Notes under the pieces: generated by a model
What the model saw: only the letters and a program-made list of their open reading frames with translations
Databases searched by the model: none
Told to the model about the DNA's origin: nothing
Source: Hominimerdicola alba
GTDB taxonomy: Bacteria > Bacillota > Clostridia > Oscillospirales > Ruminococcaceae
NCBI RefSeq assembly: GCF_900112155.1
Contig: NZ_FOKQ01000026.1
Span: 1-59,048 of the forward strand
Length of the DNA: 59,048 nt
Direction: 5' to 3'
Shown: positions 25,635 to 34,086 of the stretch, piece by piece
Layout: each line of letters opens with the position of its first letter
Position numbering within the stretch: the stretch's first letter is position 1
Made by a program: the position numbers and the translations under genes

Positions 25635-26825
25635 TTATAATGTCTGTGCATACTCGGTGAGAAGATCATTTATCGGCTCACAGTATTCCGACTTTTCGAT
25701 AAGTCGCTTTACATTTCGCTTTGTGACCATCTCTCTGAGTTCGAGAACTTTTCTGACAGTTTCGACCTCTGAGTTTTCAATAGCCATTCCGATCATCTTA
25801 GCAAAGTTCTTCTTGACGTACTCAGCTGCACCTTCGATTCCCGCAAAATACATACGGAATATGAGAGCATACTTTGCCTTGTGATCAAAATTTATACTGT
25901 AATCACGACCAAGCACAAGTATAAAACACTCGTTATAAGGTGATTCACATGGATAAAACATCATCTCGCCGCGGCTGCCGTTAAGATGAATACAGGTGTC
26001 TTCTGCAAACTCGGGATCCCTCTCGATATCAACACCATCAGGCAAGAAAACATCGTTCAGCTTCTTGGTACCTCTGAATGAATAGTTGCATATATGTTTC
26101 AGGCTTTCAGGCAGCTGGACTTTTTCAAGCTTTGAACAGCCGAAGAAAGCATAATCACATATCTCTTCAACACCCTCGGGAATGACGGCGCTAACATTCT
26201 GCGCAGAGCAGTATATTAGCTTCGTCATAGCCTTATCGAATATCATTCCATCGACAATGGTATAATAGGGACTTTTTTCATTCAGAAGAATTGTACCTAA
26301 AGATCTGCAATTTGCCAGTGCAGCAGGTTCTATCTCGGAAAGAGTTGATGGAAGCTCCAGATGTTTCAGCCTTATGCAGCCGAGAAAGGCGCCGTTACCC
26401 AGCTTTTCAGTACCATCGCTGACGACTGCCTTAACAAGCTGCTCACAATCCCTGAAAGCAGCATCGCCAATGGTTTTCAGACCTTCGGGAAGAATGACCT
26501 CAGTCAGCTTTTTACACTCAAAGAAAGCTTCTCTGCCAATTGTGCGTAGACCATTCTCAAAAGTTACTTTTTCAAGATCCTTACAGCCCTGAAAAGCACT
26601 GTCTTCGATCTCCTCCACACTGGCAGGGATATGCACTTCCTTAAGTCCTGCCCACAGGAAAGCACTATCGCCGATCTTTTTAAGAGACGATGGAAACACT
26701 ATAGTCTTTAGATCACGGGCACCAAAGAAAGCGTGTTCGGCTATCTCAGTGACACCCTCGGGAACGGTATAAGAATCCCCGTCCTCCTCGTATTTCAGCA
26801 GTACGCCATTTTCTATCTCGACCAT
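25635..26825 (-). CDS. BspA-type leucine-rich repeat protein (cytoplasmic)
   Basis: The product has 396 residues. About ten LRR_5 (BspA-type) repeats of 22-24 residues run from about residue 15 to 280, with the pattern IGDAAFxxCxxLxxVxLPxxL. The last 100 residues are non-repetitive and charged. There is no signal peptide or anchor, unlike surface BspA proteins, so it is probably cytosolic, perhaps a protein-binding scaffold. ATG with GAGG upstream, 17 nt after the lysA stop, so it shares the lysA transcript. Confidence 0.88.
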   Translation of the reverse strand: MVEIENGVLLKYEEDGDSYTVPEGVTEIAEHAFFGARDLKTIVFPSSLKKIGDSAFLWAGLKEVHIPASVEEIEDSAFQGCKDLEKVTFENGLRTIGREAFFECKKLTEVILPEGLKTIGDAAFRDCEQLVKAVVSDGTEKLGNGAFLGCIRLKHLELPSTLSEIEPAALANCRSLGTILLNEKSPYYTIVDGMIFDKAMTKLIYCSAQNVSAVIPEGVEEICDYAFFGCSKLEKVQLPESLKHICNYSFRGTKKLNDVFLPDGVDIERDPEFAEDTCIHLNGSRGEMMFYPCESPYNECFILVLGRDYSINFDHKAKYALIFRMYFAGIEGAAEYVKKNFAKMIGMAIENSEVETVRKVLELREMVTKRNVKRLIEKSEYCEPINDLLTEYAQTL

Positions 26826-26841
26826 AATTAGCCTCTAAATT

Positions 26842-28110
26842 TTACTTATTCAGATACTTGTCAACTATGCCTGTATAATCAAATGTAGCAAAATAATCTG
26901 CGGGAGTCTCGGCACGTCTGATAAGCTGAACATCGCCGTCCTCTTTCAGAAGTATCTCAGCGGAACGGAGTCTGCCGTTGTAGTTGTAGCCCATGGAGAA
27001 ACCGTGAGCACCTGCATCATGGATAACGAGGATATCACCTATCTCCAGCTCAGGGAGCATTCTGTCAATTGCGAACTTATCGTTGTTCTCACAAAGGCTT
27101 CCTGTAACATCGTACTTGTGGTCGCAGGGCTTGTCTTCCTTGCCAAGTACAGTTATGTGATGATAAGCACCGTACATAGCAGGACGCATCAGGTTGCAGG
27201 CACAAGCGTCAACACCTGCATACTCCTTGTAAGTGTGCTTGAAGTGCTTAACGGTTGTAACCAGATGACCATAGGGAGCCAGCATATATCTGCCAAGCTC
27301 GGTAAATATAGCTACATCGCCCAGACCCGCAGGAACAAGTATCTCATCGAATGCCTTGTGTACACCCTCGCCGATAGCGAAGATATCATTCTGGGGCTTG
27401 TCTGGCTCATAAGCAATACCTACACCGCCTGACAGGTTGATGAACTTGAACTCAACGCCTGTCTTCTCCTTGATCTCAACAGCAAGCTCAAACAGGATAC
27501 GAGCAAGCTTAGGATAGTACTCATTTGTAACGGTATTGGAAGCAAGGAAAGCATGAAGACCGAAGTACTTAGCACCCTTTGCTTTCAGTATCTTGAAGCC
27601 TTCGATGATCTGCTCATGGGTGAAGCCGTACTTTGCATCACCGGGGTTGTCCATGATCTTTGTAGATATAGAGAATGTTCCGCCGGGGTTGTAACGGCAG
27701 CAGATAGTCTCAGGGATACCGCAGAGATTATCAAGGAACTCGATGTGGGTAAAATCATCAAGATTGATGAAAGCGCCCATCTCACGTGCCTTAACGTATT
27801 CCTCAGCAGGAGTAACATTGGAGGAGAACATGATATCCTCACCCTTGAAGCCGCAGCACTCGCTAAGCATGAGCTCTGTCATGGAAGAGCAGTCAACACC
27901 GCAGCCCTCTTCCTGAAGTATTTTGAGAATGTAGGGGTTAGGAGTAGCCTTGACAGCGAAGAATTCCTTGTAGCCCTTGTTCCAGCTGAATGCCTTGTAG
28001 AGATTACGGGCATTCTCGCGGATACCCTTTTCGTCATAAATATGGAAAGGCGTAGGATATGCCTTGATTATCTCCTCTGCCTTTTCTTTTGTAATAAACG
28101 GTTTCTTCAT
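26842..28110 (-). CDS. lysA: Diaminopimelate decarboxylase
   Basis: The product has 422 residues. The pyridoxal-phosphate lysine lies in FFAVKATPNPYIL (Lys54) and the family motif GCGVDCSS follows. The mid-region NLSGGVGIAY supplies the PLP-phosphate glycine loop, and ELGRYMLAPYG and DVTGSLCENNDKFA are conserved active-site parts. It converts meso-diaminopimelate to L-lysine. ATG follows AAAGGACGATG. The leader is short, leaving no room for a lysine riboswitch. It is the first gene of a two-gene unit with the LRR protein. Confidence 0.93.
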   Translation of the reverse strand: MKKPFITKEKAEEIIKAYPTPFHIYDEKGIRENARNLYKAFSWNKGYKEFFAVKATPNPYILKILQEEGCGVDCSSMTELMLSECCGFKGEDIMFSSNVTPAEEYVKAREMGAFINLDDFTHIEFLDNLCGIPETICCRYNPGGTFSISTKIMDNPGDAKYGFTHEQIIEGFKILKAKGAKYFGLHAFLASNTVTNEYYPKLARILFELAVEIKEKTGVEFKFINLSGGVGIAYEPDKPQNDIFAIGEGVHKAFDEILVPAGLGDVAIFTELGRYMLAPYGHLVTTVKHFKHTYKEYAGVDACACNLMRPAMYGAYHHITVLGKEDKPCDHKYDVTGSLCENNDKFAIDRMLPELEIGDILVIHDAGAHGFSMGYNYNGRLRSAEILLKEDGDVQLIRRAETPADYFATFDYTGIVDKYLNK

Positions 28111-28149
28111 ATATCATCGTCCTTTTCTGAAAAATAAATGTACTTTTAT

Positions 28150-28178
28150 ATAATAACATTTTTTTCAGATCAAGTCAA
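28150..28178 (-). promoter_or_regulatory. Promoter of lysA
   Basis: On the minus strand TTGACT (28173-28178), 17-nt spacer, TATTAT (28150-28155), 39 nt before the ATG. Confidence 0.75.
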
Positions 28179-28331
28179 TAGAAAAAGGATAATTTAATAA
28201 ACTAAATTGAAAAGATATCTGAAAATAAGGGTATAAACTCGTTTGCACAGAAAGCATATAATGATCCGATTATTAGTGAAAACCCGAATTTTCGGCAAAT
28301 AACCGCTATTACAGAAATAAAAAAATCATTA

Positions 28332-28360
28332 TTGACATTTAATAGATTTTATGATATAAT
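28332..28360 (+). promoter_or_regulatory. Promoter of the zinc-ribbon membrane protein gene
   Basis: TTGACA (28332-28337), 17-nt spacer, TATAAT (28355-28360). Nothing else was recognised in the AT-rich 28180-28331. Confidence 0.82.
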
Positions 28361-28391
28361 CAATTCAATAAACTTATTTGGAGGTAAGAAT

Positions 28392-29162
28392 ATGTTTTGT
28401 CCAAATTGCGGTAATAATATCCCCGACGGATCGGTATTCTGTCCCGAGTGCGGTAAACCCACAAATGCACAGGCAGTACAGCAGCCTATGTACGGACAGC
28501 CTGCAATTGCAGCACCTGTCTCGGGAGGAGTAGCTGCTGTCACTCAGACTGTCGGAAAAATCCCCACCAGACTGATAGCAAAGATCGCATTCCTTGCTGC
28601 TCTGGTATGTTTCCTGTTCCCGTTCATGTCAGTATCATGTGATGCTTCTACAGCGGCAAGTCTTACGGGTCAGGATACAAGTGAAGATTATACCTTTGAG
28701 ATCGAATACAAGGGTTATAATCTCATATTCCCATCTACCATAAGCGACAAGAACGTAAAGACCGGTTCGGGATTCGATCAGAGGGAAGAAAAAACAACTA
28801 CAACAGATTCAGGCGAAAAATACGGTTCAAAAGAAGGAGCTAATCCTTGGCTGATAATAACTGCCATTTGTTGTATAGCAGGATGTGTGATCCTGTTCCT
28901 GAAAAGAGAGAAGCTGTTCACACTGATATCTGCAGGCTGTTCACTGGTAAGCATAATATGTCTTATCATATTCAAATCGGACTTTGCCAAGCGATATATC
29001 ACCGACGGTAAAACCGACCTGGAAGGTCTGGGGAATTATCTGAAAGTAAACACCAAATTCGGGTACGTCCTATGTATGCTGATGGTGATACTGGCATTGA
29101 TCTCTTGTTTGATCAATTATATTTTTGATAAACCCCAAAAAAGTCCGCAAAACTTCTACTAA
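28392..29162 (+). CDS. Zinc-ribbon membrane protein
   Basis: The product has 256 residues. An N-terminal zinc ribbon, CPNCGNNI then CPECGKP, occupies residues 3-25. A Gln/Ala/Pro-rich linker follows, then four membrane segments (about 65-85, 152-170, 178-197 and 222-245) with a loop of about 65 residues, probably outside, between the first and second. The architecture is common in Clostridia, but no function is known. ATG at 28392 follows GGAGG; the in-frame ATG at 28332 lies in the promoter. It is a single gene with its own terminator. Confidence 0.82.
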   Translation: MFCPNCGNNIPDGSVFCPECGKPTNAQAVQQPMYGQPAIAAPVSGGVAAVTQTVGKIPTRLIAKIAFLAALVCFLFPFMSVSCDASTAASLTGQDTSEDYTFEIEYKGYNLIFPSTISDKNVKTGSGFDQREEKTTTTDSGEKYGSKEGANPWLIITAICCIAGCVILFLKREKLFTLISAGCSLVSIICLIIFKSDFAKRYITDGKTDLEGLGNYLKVNTKFGYVLCMLMVILALISCLINYIFDKPQKSPQNFY

Positions 29163-29170
29163 ATGATAAA

Positions 29171-29198
29171 GACTGCTGCACACGCGGCAGTCTTTTTT
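29171..29198 (+). terminator. Terminator of the zinc-ribbon membrane protein gene
   Basis: GACTGCTGC (29171-29179) pairs with GCGGCAGTC (29184-29192), followed by a T-run. Confidence 0.88.
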
Positions 29199-29285
29199 TA
29201 TTTCCGAAAGGCTATGCATTAAAGTTTCACCAACGAAACAATAATTCTCATAATTTTAAAATTATCTTAATTTTGTTAAAGCGTC

Positions 29286-29314
29286 TTGCAAATATACCTA
29301 AAGGGTGATATAAT
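29286..29314 (+). promoter_or_regulatory. Promoter of the prfA housekeeping operon
   Basis: TTGCAA (29286-29291), 17-nt spacer, TATAAT (29309-29314). The leader of about 95 nt has TGCGC/GCGCA pairing arms (about 29330-29362). Confidence 0.75.
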
Positions 29315-29413
29315 TAAATAATGTAGACTTGCGCGAACGTGAGTAATGATCTGTTTAGCGCAGTGTTTTGATGGCTCTCTTTTATTGAAAACGTATTCAG
29401 AACGAGGTAAGAT

Positions 29414-29923
29414 ATGGCTGAGGAATTGCTTCCGCGTCATCTGCGTGGAATCATTGATGTATCAGACAGCGAATCGGATAGTGCTGATGTTACGGGGCAG
29501 GTAAAATGTACCTGCGGCTGTGATAAGATGAAGCTTCGCTGTTTTGGTCTTGATAACACCCGTGATGACGACTGGAAATTCGGCATAAAGGTAACAGCAG
29601 AATGTATCGGCTGCGGTGAAACTCACCTGCTGTTCGATCAGGCTGTACAGGGGTATGACGGCTTTGTTTGCCATTCATACGAAACTGCCTATGATAACAG
29701 AATGTCCCCTGTTATATGCCATAAATGCGGTGCTGAGATATTCAGTGTCGAAATCGGTATCGAGCTGGAAGACAAAGAACAATTCATTGAAGAATGTGTT
29801 GAAGAATTTCCCGATGAATTCCGCGATGAAGATTTCACAGAAGCATTCAACTGGCTAACCATGACGATCAAATGCGAAAAGTGCGGCTGCGTGGAAGAGA
29901 TCATCAATTTAGAATTATCTTGA
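29414..29923 (+). CDS. Zinc-finger-like protein of unknown function
   Basis: The product is a 169-residue, acidic, soluble protein with four Cys pairs: CTCGC at about 32-36, CIGCG near 60, CHKCGAE near 98 and CEKCGC near 157. This suggests two rubredoxin-like zinc ribbons. No family is recognised. ATG follows ACGAGGTAAGAT. It is the first gene of an operon that continues 18 nt downstream with the DUF951 gene, another small zinc-binding-type protein, and then prfA, so a link to translation or RNA binding is possible but unproven. Confidence 0.72.
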   Translation: MAEELLPRHLRGIIDVSDSESDSADVTGQVKCTCGCDKMKLRCFGLDNTRDDDWKFGIKVTAECIGCGETHLLFDQAVQGYDGFVCHSYETAYDNRMSPVICHKCGAEIFSVEIGIELEDKEQFIEECVEEFPDEFRDEDFTEAFNWLTMTIKCEKCGCVEEIINLELS

Positions 29924-29941
29924 AAAGGACGGTGAAGCGTG

Positions 29942-30130
29942 ATGGATATCATCAAGGGCGACAGGCTTGTTATGAAGAAAAAACACCCCTGCGGCAGTAA
30001 CGAGATGATGGTGCTGCGCTCGGGTATGGATTTCAAGCTTCGCTGTGTCGGCTGCGGACGGGAGTTCATGATACCACGCAGCAAGGCCGAAAAAAATGTA
30101 AAATCCGTGATACGCGAAGCAGAATCATAG
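29942..30130 (+). CDS. DUF951 small zinc-ribbon protein
   Basis: The product has 62 residues with KHPCGSNEMMVLRSGMDFKL and LRCVGCGREFMIPRSKAEK, the conserved DUF951 pattern in which HPCG and CxGCG are constant. The fold is predicted to be a small OB- or KOW-like barrel with one zinc site; the function is unknown, although in Firmicutes it is often near ribosome or chromosome genes. The start is ATG at 29942 (GTG at 29939 possible) after AAGGACGG. It is co-directional with prfA, 56 nt away. Confidence 0.88.
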   Translation: MDIIKGDRLVMKKKHPCGSNEMMVLRSGMDFKLRCVGCGREFMIPRSKAEKNVKSVIREAES

Positions 30131-30186
30131 CTATGCTTTTTATAGTAAGCTAAAACAATTTGAGTAAGTTAAAAGGAGCAATAGCT

Positions 30187-31266
30187 ATGTTTGATAAATT
30201 AAGAGCACTTGAAGATAAATTCAATGAGATAAATGAAAAGCTCATGCAGCCCGAGGTAGTTAACGACTCCAAGCTGTACACTGAGCTTATGATAGAGTAC
30301 AGAAATCTTGAACCTGTTGTTGAGGCACTGCGCGAGTACGACAAGGCTAAGGCTGAATTCGATGAAGCAGTGGAAATGTCCTCTGACAGCAGCCTTGATG
30401 CTGATATGAAAGAGATGGTCCAGGAGCAGTACGCTGAATCCAAGGCGGCTATGGCACGTCTGGAAGAAGAGCTGAAAATACTTCTTCTGCCCAAAGACCC
30501 CAACGATGACAGAAACGTTATCATTGAGATAAGAGGCGGTGCAGGCGGCGAAGAAGCAGCGCTGTTCGCAAATTCACTGTACCGTATGTACTCGATGTAT
30601 GCGGCGCAGAAAGGTTGGCAGATAGAGGTAATGAGCGCAAATGAGACCGAGCTGGGCGGTTACAAGGAAATAACCTTTACAGTATCGGGACAGGGAGCGT
30701 ATTCAAGACTTAAATACGAAAGCGGTGTACACCGTGTACAGCGTGTGCCCGAGACTGAATCTCAGGGACGTGTACACACATCTACCGTTACGGTGGCAGT
30801 CCTTCCCGAAGCTGAGGAAGTTGAGCTGGAGCTTAACGAAGAGAGGGACATCAAAATGGAAGTATTCCGTTCCTCTGGTGCAGGCGGACAGCACATCAAC
30901 AAGACTTCATCGGCTGTAAGACTGATACACATACCCACAGGAACGGTAGTAGAATGTCAGAACGAAAGATCTCAGTTCCAGAACAGAGAGAAAGCGCTGA
31001 AAATGCTGCGTTCAAAGCTGTATGACGAAAAGGTCAGAGCACAGGAAGACGAGATCGCATCCAACAGGCGTTCACAAGTGGGCACAGGCGACAGATCTGA
31101 GAAGATAAGGACTTACAATTACCCCGAAAGCCGTATATCCGACCACCGCATAAAACTGACACTTTACAAGCTGGAACAGATACTCAACGGCAATCTGGAC
31201 GAGGTTATCGATGCCCTTGCAACTGCTGATCAGGCAGCAAAGCTTGCCGCTCAGGAGGAGCAGTGA
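30187..31266 (+). CDS. prfA: Peptide chain release factor 1
   Basis: The product has 359 residues, the normal RF1 length. The GGQ loop SGAGGQHINKTSSAVRL is at about 229-245 and triggers peptidyl-tRNA hydrolysis at UAA and UAG. The stop-codon-reading region VHRVQRVPETESQGRVHTST is the RF1 type. Start ATG at 30187 follows AAAAGGAGC; the frame is open from 30160 without a better site. The stop TGA overlaps the next ATG (ATGA). prmC, often adjacent to prfA, is absent here, whereas Sua5 is retained nearby. Confidence 0.97.
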   Translation: MFDKLRALEDKFNEINEKLMQPEVVNDSKLYTELMIEYRNLEPVVEALREYDKAKAEFDEAVEMSSDSSLDADMKEMVQEQYAESKAAMARLEEELKILLLPKDPNDDRNVIIEIRGGAGGEEAALFANSLYRMYSMYAAQKGWQIEVMSANETELGGYKEITFTVSGQGAYSRLKYESGVHRVQRVPETESQGRVHTSTVTVAVLPEAEEVELELNEERDIKMEVFRSSGAGGQHINKTSSAVRLIHIPTGTVVECQNERSQFQNREKALKMLRSKLYDEKVRAQEDEIASNRRSQVGTGDRSEKIRTYNYPESRISDHRIKLTLYKLEQILNGNLDEVIDALATADQAAKLAAQEEQ

Positions 31267-31667
31267 TGCACCTTGACGGCTTCGGGCTTTTAGTCAAAGA
31301 TATGCCTGCAATGATCAGGTTTTACCGCGATGTTCTCGGGTTTGAGATAAGGGAATCCGAGGACACGGAAAATGTATATCTAATCAAAGACGGCACACTT
31401 TTCCTGCTTTACGGGCGAAGCGACTTTGAAAAGATGACGGATCACAGTTACGAATATATAAAGGGACTGAACGGACATTCGGAGATAGCGCTGTATGTAG
31501 ATACCTTTGACGAGGTGGATACAGAATTCTCACGGGTAACAGAAATGGGCGCAAAGGCAGTTATGCCCCCAAGGACTATGCCATGGGGACAGCGCACCTG
31601 CTACGTTGCAGACCCTGAAGGAAATCTGATAGAGATAGGCTCATTCGGCAAACCCTTTGAGCGATGA
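31266..31667 (+). CDS. VOC/glyoxalase-fold protein
   Basis: The product has 133 residues comprising one VOC module: GFGLLVKDMPAMIRFYRDVL at the N-terminus and CYVADPEGNLIEIGSF at the C-terminus, where Glu of the final motif is a usual metal ligand. The first metal-ligand position near GLLV lacks His, so typical glyoxalase I chemistry is doubtful. The substrate is unknown. ATG at 31266 overlaps the prfA stop; GTG at 31263 is an alternative. Ribosome site CAGGAGGAG lies within prfA. Confidence 0.88.
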   Translation: MHLDGFGLLVKDMPAMIRFYRDVLGFEIRESEDTENVYLIKDGTLFLLYGRSDFEKMTDHSYEYIKGLNGHSEIALYVDTFDEVDTEFSRVTEMGAKAVMPPRTMPWGQRTCYVADPEGNLIEIGSFGKPFER

Positions 31668-31692
31668 TATATGATCGGAAAGAAGTTTTGAA

Positions 31693-32709
31693 ATGTTTGA
31701 AACAAAACTGCTTAGCAGCGATGAAGCTTCGATAAAGAAAGCAGCGGAGCTTATAAAAGCTGGCGAAGTTGTGGGGATACCCACAGAGACAGTCTACGGA
31801 CTGGGTGCGAATGCCTTTGACGAAGATGCTGTAAGAAAGATCTTTGCAGCTAAGGGCAGACCCGCGGACAATCCACTAATAGTGCATATAAGCGCTTTTG
31901 ACGAGATAGAACCTCTGGTAACGGAGATTCCTGCGTTGGCTGAAAAATGTGCAGATAAATTCTGGGCAGGACCTCTGACAATGATAATGCCAAAATCGGA
32001 TAGGATACCAATGGTCACCAGCGGAGGTCTTGATACTGTGGGTATTAGAATGCCATCCAACGATACAGCACGGGCGATAATCAAAGCCAGCGGATGTCCC
32101 ATCGCTGCACCATCGGCAAATCTTTCGGGCAGCCCCTCCCCTACTACAGCACAGCACGTTTTTAAAGATATGGACGGACGCATACCCGCCATAGTTGACG
32201 GCGGTGCCTGCGGTGTCGGTGTGGAAAGCACGGTAATAAGCTTTGAGGACGATGCAATAAGGCTTCTCCGCCCCGGTTTCATATCGGTGGAAGATTTAAA
32301 AGAAGTCACCGAGAATGTTCTGGTAGACAAGGGGGTTCTTGAAATGCTGGGCGAAGGTGCAAAAGTCAGGAGCCCGGGCATGAAATACAAGCACTACGCC
32401 CCGAAAGCCGAGGTCACAATAGTTGATGGCAGCAGCAAGGAATTCAACGAATTCTGCAAAGCAAATGCAGCTGAGGACGATGTACTGATGGTGTTCACAG
32501 ATGCTGATGCTGAGGGACTTCCCAATAGAAAAACTATCCTCGGAGCAACAGATGAAGAACAGGCACAGCGGCTATTCGATGCCCTGCGCGGTTTTGACGA
32601 TATGGGTGCTAAAAAAGTCTGGGCTAGGTGTCCGAGAAAGACAGGAGTTGGTCTGGCTGTGTACAACAGACTGCTTCGAGCCGCTGCTTTCAGGGTGATA
32701 CACCTATGA
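31693..32709 (+). CDS. Threonylcarbamoyl-AMP synthase (Sua5 type)
   Basis: The product has 338 residues. The YrdC domain covers about 1-200, with KAGEVVGIPTETVYGLGANA and the basic nucleotide-binding KGRPADNPLIVH, then SCPIAAPSANLSGSPSPT-like residues. A C-terminal Sua5 domain starts after the linker RSPGMKYKHYAP. It makes threonylcarbamoyl-AMP from threonine, bicarbonate and ATP for the t6A37 modification of ANN-decoding tRNAs. Its end overlaps the coaE start by 4 nt (ATGA). Confidence 0.95.
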   Translation: MFETKLLSSDEASIKKAAELIKAGEVVGIPTETVYGLGANAFDEDAVRKIFAAKGRPADNPLIVHISAFDEIEPLVTEIPALAEKCADKFWAGPLTMIMPKSDRIPMVTSGGLDTVGIRMPSNDTARAIIKASGCPIAAPSANLSGSPSPTTAQHVFKDMDGRIPAIVDGGACGVGVESTVISFEDDAIRLLRPGFISVEDLKEVTENVLVDKGVLEMLGEGAKVRSPGMKYKHYAPKAEVTIVDGSSKEFNEFCKANAAEDDVLMVFTDADAEGLPNRKTILGATDEEQAQRLFDALRGFDDMGAKKVWARCPRKTGVGLAVYNRLLRAAAFRVIHL

Positions 32710-33299
32710 GCGTGGTCATCGGTCTGACAGGACAGAGCGGTGCGGGCAAAACGCTTGTATCACAAGTGTTTGAGGAAAATGGCTTCGGTGTTATAAACTG
32801 CGATATGGCAGCACGAGAAGTCACCGAAACAGGCAGCGAATGCAACCGTGAACTAGCCGATATATTCCCCGAATGTTTCAGTGATGACCTCACGCTTGAC
32901 AGACGCGCTCTGGGCAGTATAGTTTTCGCAGACAGGCAAAAGCTGGATATCCTCAACTCGGTGATATTCAGGTACATAGATAAGCTTCTGGATGAAAAAA
33001 TAGCTAAATACAGCATAGACTATGACTATGTACTTCTCGATGCGCCAACTTTGTTTGAAGCAGGTGCCGATAAAAAATGCGATATCATCGTTTCGGTGAC
33101 AGCTGACGAGGACATAAGACTAAGGCGCATAACAACCCGCGACGGTCTTGATGAAGCAAGCGTAAAAAACAGATTCGCTTCACAGCATAGTCAGGGATTT
33201 TTTGAAGAGAACAGCGACTTCGTGATAAGAAACAACGGTAAAAGCGAAGATGCTGTAAGACAGACAATTGAAATAATAGACAGAATAAAGGAAGATTAA
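32706..33299 (+). CDS. coaE: Dephospho-CoA kinase
   Basis: The product has 197 residues. The P-loop GLTGQSGAGKT is at 6-16, then the acceptor-binding INCDMAAREV and DAPTLFEAGADKKCD, a CoaE lid region. It phosphorylates dephospho-CoA in the last step of CoA synthesis. ATG at 32706 overlaps the Sua5 stop; the in-frame upstream starts lie inside Sua5 and give no motif. The gene for the transglycosylase follows after one base. Confidence 0.94.
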   Translation: MSVVIGLTGQSGAGKTLVSQVFEENGFGVINCDMAAREVTETGSECNRELADIFPECFSDDLTLDRRALGSIVFADRQKLDILNSVIFRYIDKLLDEKIAKYSIDYDYVLLDAPTLFEAGADKKCDIIVSVTADEDIRLRRITTRDGLDEASVKNRFASQHSQGFFEENSDFVIRNNGKSEDAVRQTIEIIDRIKED

Positions 33300-33300
33300 A

Positions 33301-34062
33301 TTGGCAGCAAAAACAAATAGAAGAGCTTCGGCTCCAAAGAGAAAAAGAAAAAAGAAAAACTCCGCAGGTGACTGGATAGTAGTTTTTTTTGGCATAGTAT
33401 TTGCTTTAGGTATAGTTCTGCTAGCTGTGTTCCTACTCAAAAGAAGTATCAGCAATGGGCTTGAAGATGTCACTGAAAAAGCCGAGGACTATATTCCTCA
33501 CGGTTTCACATACCCGACAGATTACGAAGAATATGTTATTAAATACTGCAAAGAATATCAGGTAGACCCTGTACTCGTGTTCTCGGTGATAAATGTGGAA
33601 AGCAGTTTTGAACCCAGGGCGACTTCAGAAGTCGGAGCAAGAGGTCTTATGCAGCTTATGGAAGATGCCTACGACTGGGTGAAATTCAGGCTGGATGATG
33701 ACAGCGAAAGCTTTGACGATATGTATAACCCCGAGACAAACATCAAGTACGGCACCTATTATCTCAGCTTTCTTATGGATAGATATGACGATTCCATAGA
33801 CCTTACAGCGGCTGCATATCACTGCGGAATGGGTCTGGTTGACAGCTGGCTGGAAGACGGAACGATAAAAGCAGATAAATTCGATGTAAATGATATCCCA
33901 AAAGAGAATGACCAGACTTCATATTACGTGAACAAGATAAATGACGCTTACTCGGCTTACAAAAAGATACTTTCCGAACGCGGTATCGACAGTATCTTCG
34001 AGGACGAGTCAGCAGAAGATACCGGATCCGAGATATCGGAAAGTTTTGATCAAACAGAATAA
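33301..34062 (+). CDS. Membrane-anchored SLT lytic transglycosylase
   Basis: The product has 253 residues. A very basic N-terminus (about 20 residues) and one membrane segment at about 25-47 precede an outer SLT domain with NVESSFEPRATSEVGARGLM, where Glu100 is the likely catalytic acid, and AAYHCGMGLV. It cleaves peptidoglycan glycan strands with anhydromuramyl ends. The start is TTG at 33301, supported by AAGGAAG 7 nt upstream and by the N-terminal basic-hydrophobic pattern. It is part of the prfA operon. Confidence 0.92.
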   Translation: MAAKTNRRASAPKRKRKKKNSAGDWIVVFFGIVFALGIVLLAVFLLKRSISNGLEDVTEKAEDYIPHGFTYPTDYEEYVIKYCKEYQVDPVLVFSVINVESSFEPRATSEVGARGLMQLMEDAYDWVKFRLDDDSESFDDMYNPETNIKYGTYYLSFLMDRYDDSIDLTAAAYHCGMGLVDSWLEDGTIKADKFDVNDIPKENDQTSYYVNKINDAYSAYKKILSERGIDSIFEDESAEDTGSEISESFDQTE

Positions 34063-34086
34063 CTTACTTTCAAGGAGGTTTTACTA

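Noticed and set aside
27553-28137. 194-codon plus-strand frame opposite lysA
   Set aside because: It is a shadow of lysA, whose PLP lysine and glycine loop are clear on the minus strand.
28111-28331. Lysine riboswitch before lysA
   Set aside because: The promoter is only about 40 nt from the ATG, and no lysine-aptamer pattern was found; the leader is too short for it.
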